Below the pieces are notes generated by a model. That model was not told the DNA's origin. It saw only the letters and a list, made by a program, of their open reading frames with translations, and did not search any database. The translations under genes and the position numbers were made by a program. A stretch of DNA of 64,000 nt from Paracoccaceae bacterium (GTDB taxonomy: Bacteria > Pseudomonadota > Alphaproteobacteria > Rhodobacterales > Rhodobacteraceae), in the NCBI GenBank assembly GCA_027486345.1, contig JAIXPH010000064.1, positions 36,650 to 100,649 of the forward strand. Reading direction: 5' to 3'. Shown here piece by piece: positions 63,884 to 64,000 of this stretch. Each line of letters begins with the position of its first letter. The stretch's first letter is position 1.

Positions 63884-64000
63884 GGGTGCTGAAGAAGTCG
63901 CTTTTGCGGAACAGTTTTCTTTCGGCGCAACCTGCTGGGTTTGGTTTCGGCTCCATCGACGCTGGCGATCTACATGCCTGGCGCGGTTTCCCAGCATCAG
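63884..64000. mobile_element. Possible insertion-sequence end
   Basis: GGGTGCTGAAGAAGTC (from about 63884) resembles terminal inverted repeats of IS5/IS1182-type elements; sequence right of it leaves the tniQ context and continues past the window edge. The transposase would be outside. Tentative. Confidence 0.3.

Noticed and set aside
1..64000. CRISPR array, rRNA genes, prophage
   Set aside because: No regularly spaced repeats, rRNA-like sequence or phage structural genes were seen on reading.

Overview
The window is GC-rich, gene-dense DNA from an alphaproteobacterium, most likely a member of the Rhodobacteraceae. This rests on the gene content: a tauR/xsc/soeABC sulfonate region, the aerobic cobaltochelatase genes cobS and cobT, rhizobial-type rhamnose genes, and ATGA/GTGA-coupled operons with GGAGG-like ribosome binding sites. 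No CRISPR array, rRNA operon or intact prophage is visible.

Layout. 1-4.2 kb: nucleotide-sugar genes (epimerase, phosphomannomutase, manC) and a YdcF-like membrane protein. 4.3-8.4 kb: a four-gene polyamine-type ABC importer. 8.7-19.4 kb: a complete L-rhamnose regulon, rhaI-rhaD on the minus strand diverging from rhaR-rhaS-rhaT-rhaP-rhaQ-rhaM-rhaK, with a large inverted-repeat operator in the shared promoter. 19.4-24.9 kb: a GntR regulator diverging from a hydroxyproline-type cluster (DapA-family deaminase/aldolase, FAD amino-acid dehydrogenase, proline-racemase-family enzyme, two SDRs). 24.9-29.2 kb: a beta-propeller glycosidase-like protein, a HisKA_2 sensor kinase, an SDR and a LuxR-type response regulator.

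29.6-40.6 kb is the most coherent and interesting module. tauR, an enolase-superfamily gene and then xsc, a TSUP (TauE-like) exporter, ackA and soeA-soeB-soeC lie on one strand. Xsc should split sulfoacetaldehyde into acetyl phosphate and sulfite, AckA should recover ATP from acetyl phosphate, SoeABC should oxidise sulfite in the cytoplasm to sulfate, and the exporter should remove sulfite or sulfate. Acetate kinase stands where many relatives carry pta. Upstream of xsc are three evenly spaced copies of CTGGCCYTAW, a likely TauR-binding array.

40.7-64 kb is mostly housekeeping: an ASCH protein, an arginase-family enzyme with a changed metal motif, acpP, fabG, an ArsR/SRPBCC operon, malate synthase G, a secreted PDZ protein with a very acidic tail, bolA, a J-domain protein, a di-heme peroxidase, cobS, cobT, an aminopeptidase P, sufE, rnd, purN, purM and a CAU tRNA. 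To the right of the tRNA is mobile-element debris: a tniQ gene broken by one in-frame TGA and a possible insertion-sequence end.

Five intergenic spots carry copies of one dispersed repeat: GC-rich hairpins followed by a conserved tail with GGATATTT and CAACGGGGAAG. Two copies, 33 kb apart, are nearly identical over about 73 bp.
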